In this document: positions 62,644 to 64,000 of the stretch, one piece after another
Layout: each line of letters begins with the position of its first letter
Numbering within the stretch: the first letter of the stretch is position 1
Source: Spirochaetota bacterium
GTDB taxonomy: Bacteria; Spirochaetota; UBA4802; JAFGDQ01
NCBI GenBank assembly: GCA_034190085.1
Contig: JAXHTS010000052.1
Coordinates: 62,001 to 126,000 of the forward strand
Length of the DNA: 64,000 bases
Direction of reading: 5' to 3'
Notes under the pieces: generated by a model
Databases searched by the model: none
Seen by the model: the letters and a program-made list of their open reading frames with translations, nothing else
Told to the model about the DNA's origin: nothing
Program-made: the position numbers and the translations under genes

Positions 62644-64000
62644 ATGCGTTTCAGGGCTTTTATCTCTATACTTGTAATTATTTTATGCGTTTTAATATAC
62701 CTAGGTTCTTCATGTACAACAAACAATGAGGAGTGTACAATTGTAACCATTGATGTTGGACTAAAGGGGCATGGCAGTTTAATCTCTTCGATTTTGAACA
62801 GGGTGCTTTCTTCTATTCCGCTTTTCAATACCAAAGCATTCGCTGATCCACCTGACGATATTACAGGGATCGCTATAACCATATCTGGATCAGGAATGAA
62901 CACAATTCAGACCACTATACCTGTGGAAACTGGAATCTTAACCCTTGAGGTTCCCTCAGGCTCAGCGAGGCAATTCCAGGTATTGGCAGAAACATCAAGT
63001 GAGGCCTATTACTCAGGTTCAGCGCAGCAGGATTTAGCAGGCGGAATGAATGTTACCGTTTCAATAGCAATGACTCGTTATGAGACAGAACCTGCGCCGA
63101 CAACCTCTAGTGTTACGATCAGTCCCGAGTATCCCCAGGGAGCATCCACAAATATCACAGCCTATACGGTTACCATCACTGGTGCGGATATGGCTGATGT
63201 TGAGCAAAGCTATTCATCAGGGGCTATTACCCTTGAGGTGACTGCTGGAGCTTCGAGAAGCTTTTCTCTTATGGCTGATGTTGATCCCGATGATGTCGGA
63301 ACTGTTAAATCATGGTCAGGAAGCGAGGTTGTAGATCTAACCGCTGGGGAATCGATCTCGTTCACAATTGACATGAGCATTTATGAGACCAAATTGGTGA
63401 TACCTGATCGCCTCTACCCCCCTAATGGTCGATTAGTGCAGGTTGATGATATGGAGGGGAATGGTTGGACACCTCTTAGTGCTTTAGATATTCGTCCTTA
63501 TGATGTTGAGCTTGATTCGATTGGTCGAATTTATGTCGCAGATGATGATAATACTGATAAACGTGTTATTAGGATGGACAATATTTTGCGAGATAATTCA
63601 ATAAGTATAACTTGTGATCCCCCTGTAAGCGGTGCGGTTAGGGCTATTGCAATTGATAGGAATAATAATCTTGTTTATTTCTCAGATGGGAACAATCTTG
63701 CAATATCTGATCTTGATGGTAACAATACAGACGGACTTACAATAACTCTTGGAGTGGAATCCATACAGACTATTAGTGGCATGGCGGTAGATGAAAACGG
63801 TATATTATATATAGCAGGAACTACTGGTGTTATAGCTCCAAGTCCCAGAATATTCCGATATGATCCTTCGGATCAGATTGTTACTACAACATATAATAAT
63901 ACCTCGATTCTTAATACCCCCTGGGATGTTATCGTGAAGCCACCCTATGCCTATGTCGCTAATCTTTATGGCGCTGATGGATATAGGATTCTACAGCTTG
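62644..64000 (+). CDS. Large surface lipoprotein with tandem modules and beta-propeller (3' end outside the window)
   Basis: Open through the right edge; about 452 codons seen. AAGGAG (62632-62637) is 6 bases before ATG 62644 (the ATG at 62638 is too close). The signal ends near a Cys (YLGSSC), a loose lipobox. Two tandem Ig-like modules follow, each of about 90 residues (TGIAITISGSGMNTIQ... ITLEV and AYTVTITGADMADVEQ... ITLEVTAGASRSFSL). Afterwards come NHL-type beta-propeller repeats (DSIGRIYVADDDN, IDRNNNLVYFSDGN, VDENGILYIAGTTG). It is probably exposed at the surface; the ligand is unknown. It is divergent from the FecR operon and may share its promoter region. Confidence 0.75.
   Translation, partial: MRFRAFISILVIILCVLIYLGSSCTTNNEECTIVTIDVGLKGHGSLISSILNRVLSSIPLFNTKAFADPPDDITGIAITISGSGMNTIQTTIPVETGILTLEVPSGSARQFQVLAETSSEAYYSGSAQQDLAGGMNVTVSIAMTRYETEPAPTTSSVTISPEYPQGASTNITAYTVTITGADMADVEQSYSSGAITLEVTAGASRSFSLMADVDPDDVGTVKSWSGSEVVDLTAGESISFTIDMSIYETKLVIPDRLYPPNGRLVQVDDMEGNGWTPLSALDIRPYDVELDSIGRIYVADDDNTDKRVIRMDNILRDNSISITCDPPVSGAVRAIAIDRNNNLVYFSDGNNLAISDLDGNNTDGLTITLGVESIQTISGMAVDENGILYIAGTTGVIAPSPRIFRYDPSDQIVTTTYNNTSILNTPWDVIVKPPYAYVANLYGADGYRILQL

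Noticed and set aside
1-64000. Search for CRISPR arrays, insertion sequences, prophage or integrase sites
   Set aside because: No regular spaced repeats, transposase motifs, phage genes or att-like repeats at the two tRNA genes were seen.

Overview
The window looks like a low-GC, AT-rich chromosome segment from a spirochaete, probably an anaerobic or facultative member with Leptospira-like traits. The evidence is two tandem FlaA flagellar sheath proteins, a GreA carrying a spirochaete-type N-terminal extension of about 740 residues, FecR-domain surface proteins, loose spirochaetal lipoboxes (NSC, ATC, LNC), an S2 protein with a long acidic tail, and a two-membrane envelope. No phage, insertion sequence or CRISPR array is visible. 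Genes lie on both strands in short operons, and several use TTG starts.

Layout, left to right. 1-7024 (+): signalling block with two large PAS/GAF histidine kinases (the first cut by the window edge), a stand-alone Rcp1-type receiver, and a receiver-histidine kinase hybrid. 7518-12703 (+): MaoC-type hydratase, a hairpin-rich gap, a class I/II aminotransferase and two envelope proteins, the second with a DUF3943-like domain. 12739-17941 (-): CBS-containing cation/proton antiporter coupled to an aldehyde:ferredoxin oxidoreductase-family enzyme, plus mazG and acpS. 18244-19717 (+): a FecR lipoprotein with 11-residue repeats and a small membrane protein. 20010-30797 (+): housekeeping run rpsB-tsf-pyrH-frr-uppS-cdsA-dxr-rseP-(radical SAM)-ispG-(sulfatase-modifying-factor-like), joining translation, isoprenoid/undecaprenyl and phospholipid synthesis and envelope proteolysis.

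31184-38992 (+): hotdog thioesterase, tRNA-Leu(CAA), a ClpX-like ATPase without the zinc-binding domain, flaA-flaA with a clear terminator, and extended greA, followed by tRNA-Leu(CAG). 39150-40878 (-): apbE downstream of a HAD phosphatase gene broken at a 12-base G/C tract. 41031-43018 (+): pyrD-hisC. 43002-49412 (-): lipoprotein, then a catabolic cluster (BKACE enzyme, a frameshifted acyl-CoA dehydrogenase, an intact acyl-CoA dehydrogenase, MmgE/PrpD protein, orphan B12-binding domain). 49494-54182 (-): hypF-hypD-hypE-hypC hydrogenase maturation genes without hydrogenase subunits in view. 54306-58768 (-): MATE exporter, nadC, uvrB. 59048-62349 (-): a two-helix HAMP-like membrane protein, then a FecR protein / small exported protein / outer-membrane beta-barrel operon. 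62644-64000 (+): a divergent surface lipoprotein with tandem modules and a beta-propeller, cut by the right edge.

The observations most worth following up are the homopolymer-disrupted HAD gene and the G9 tract in the ribosome-binding region of the B12-binding gene, the ClpX-like ATPase that keeps an IGF loop, the hairpin cluster at 8433-8620, the hendecad-repeat FecR lipoprotein, and the FecR/barrel/lipoprotein locus at the right end. No single wholly new system is proven by the sequence alone.
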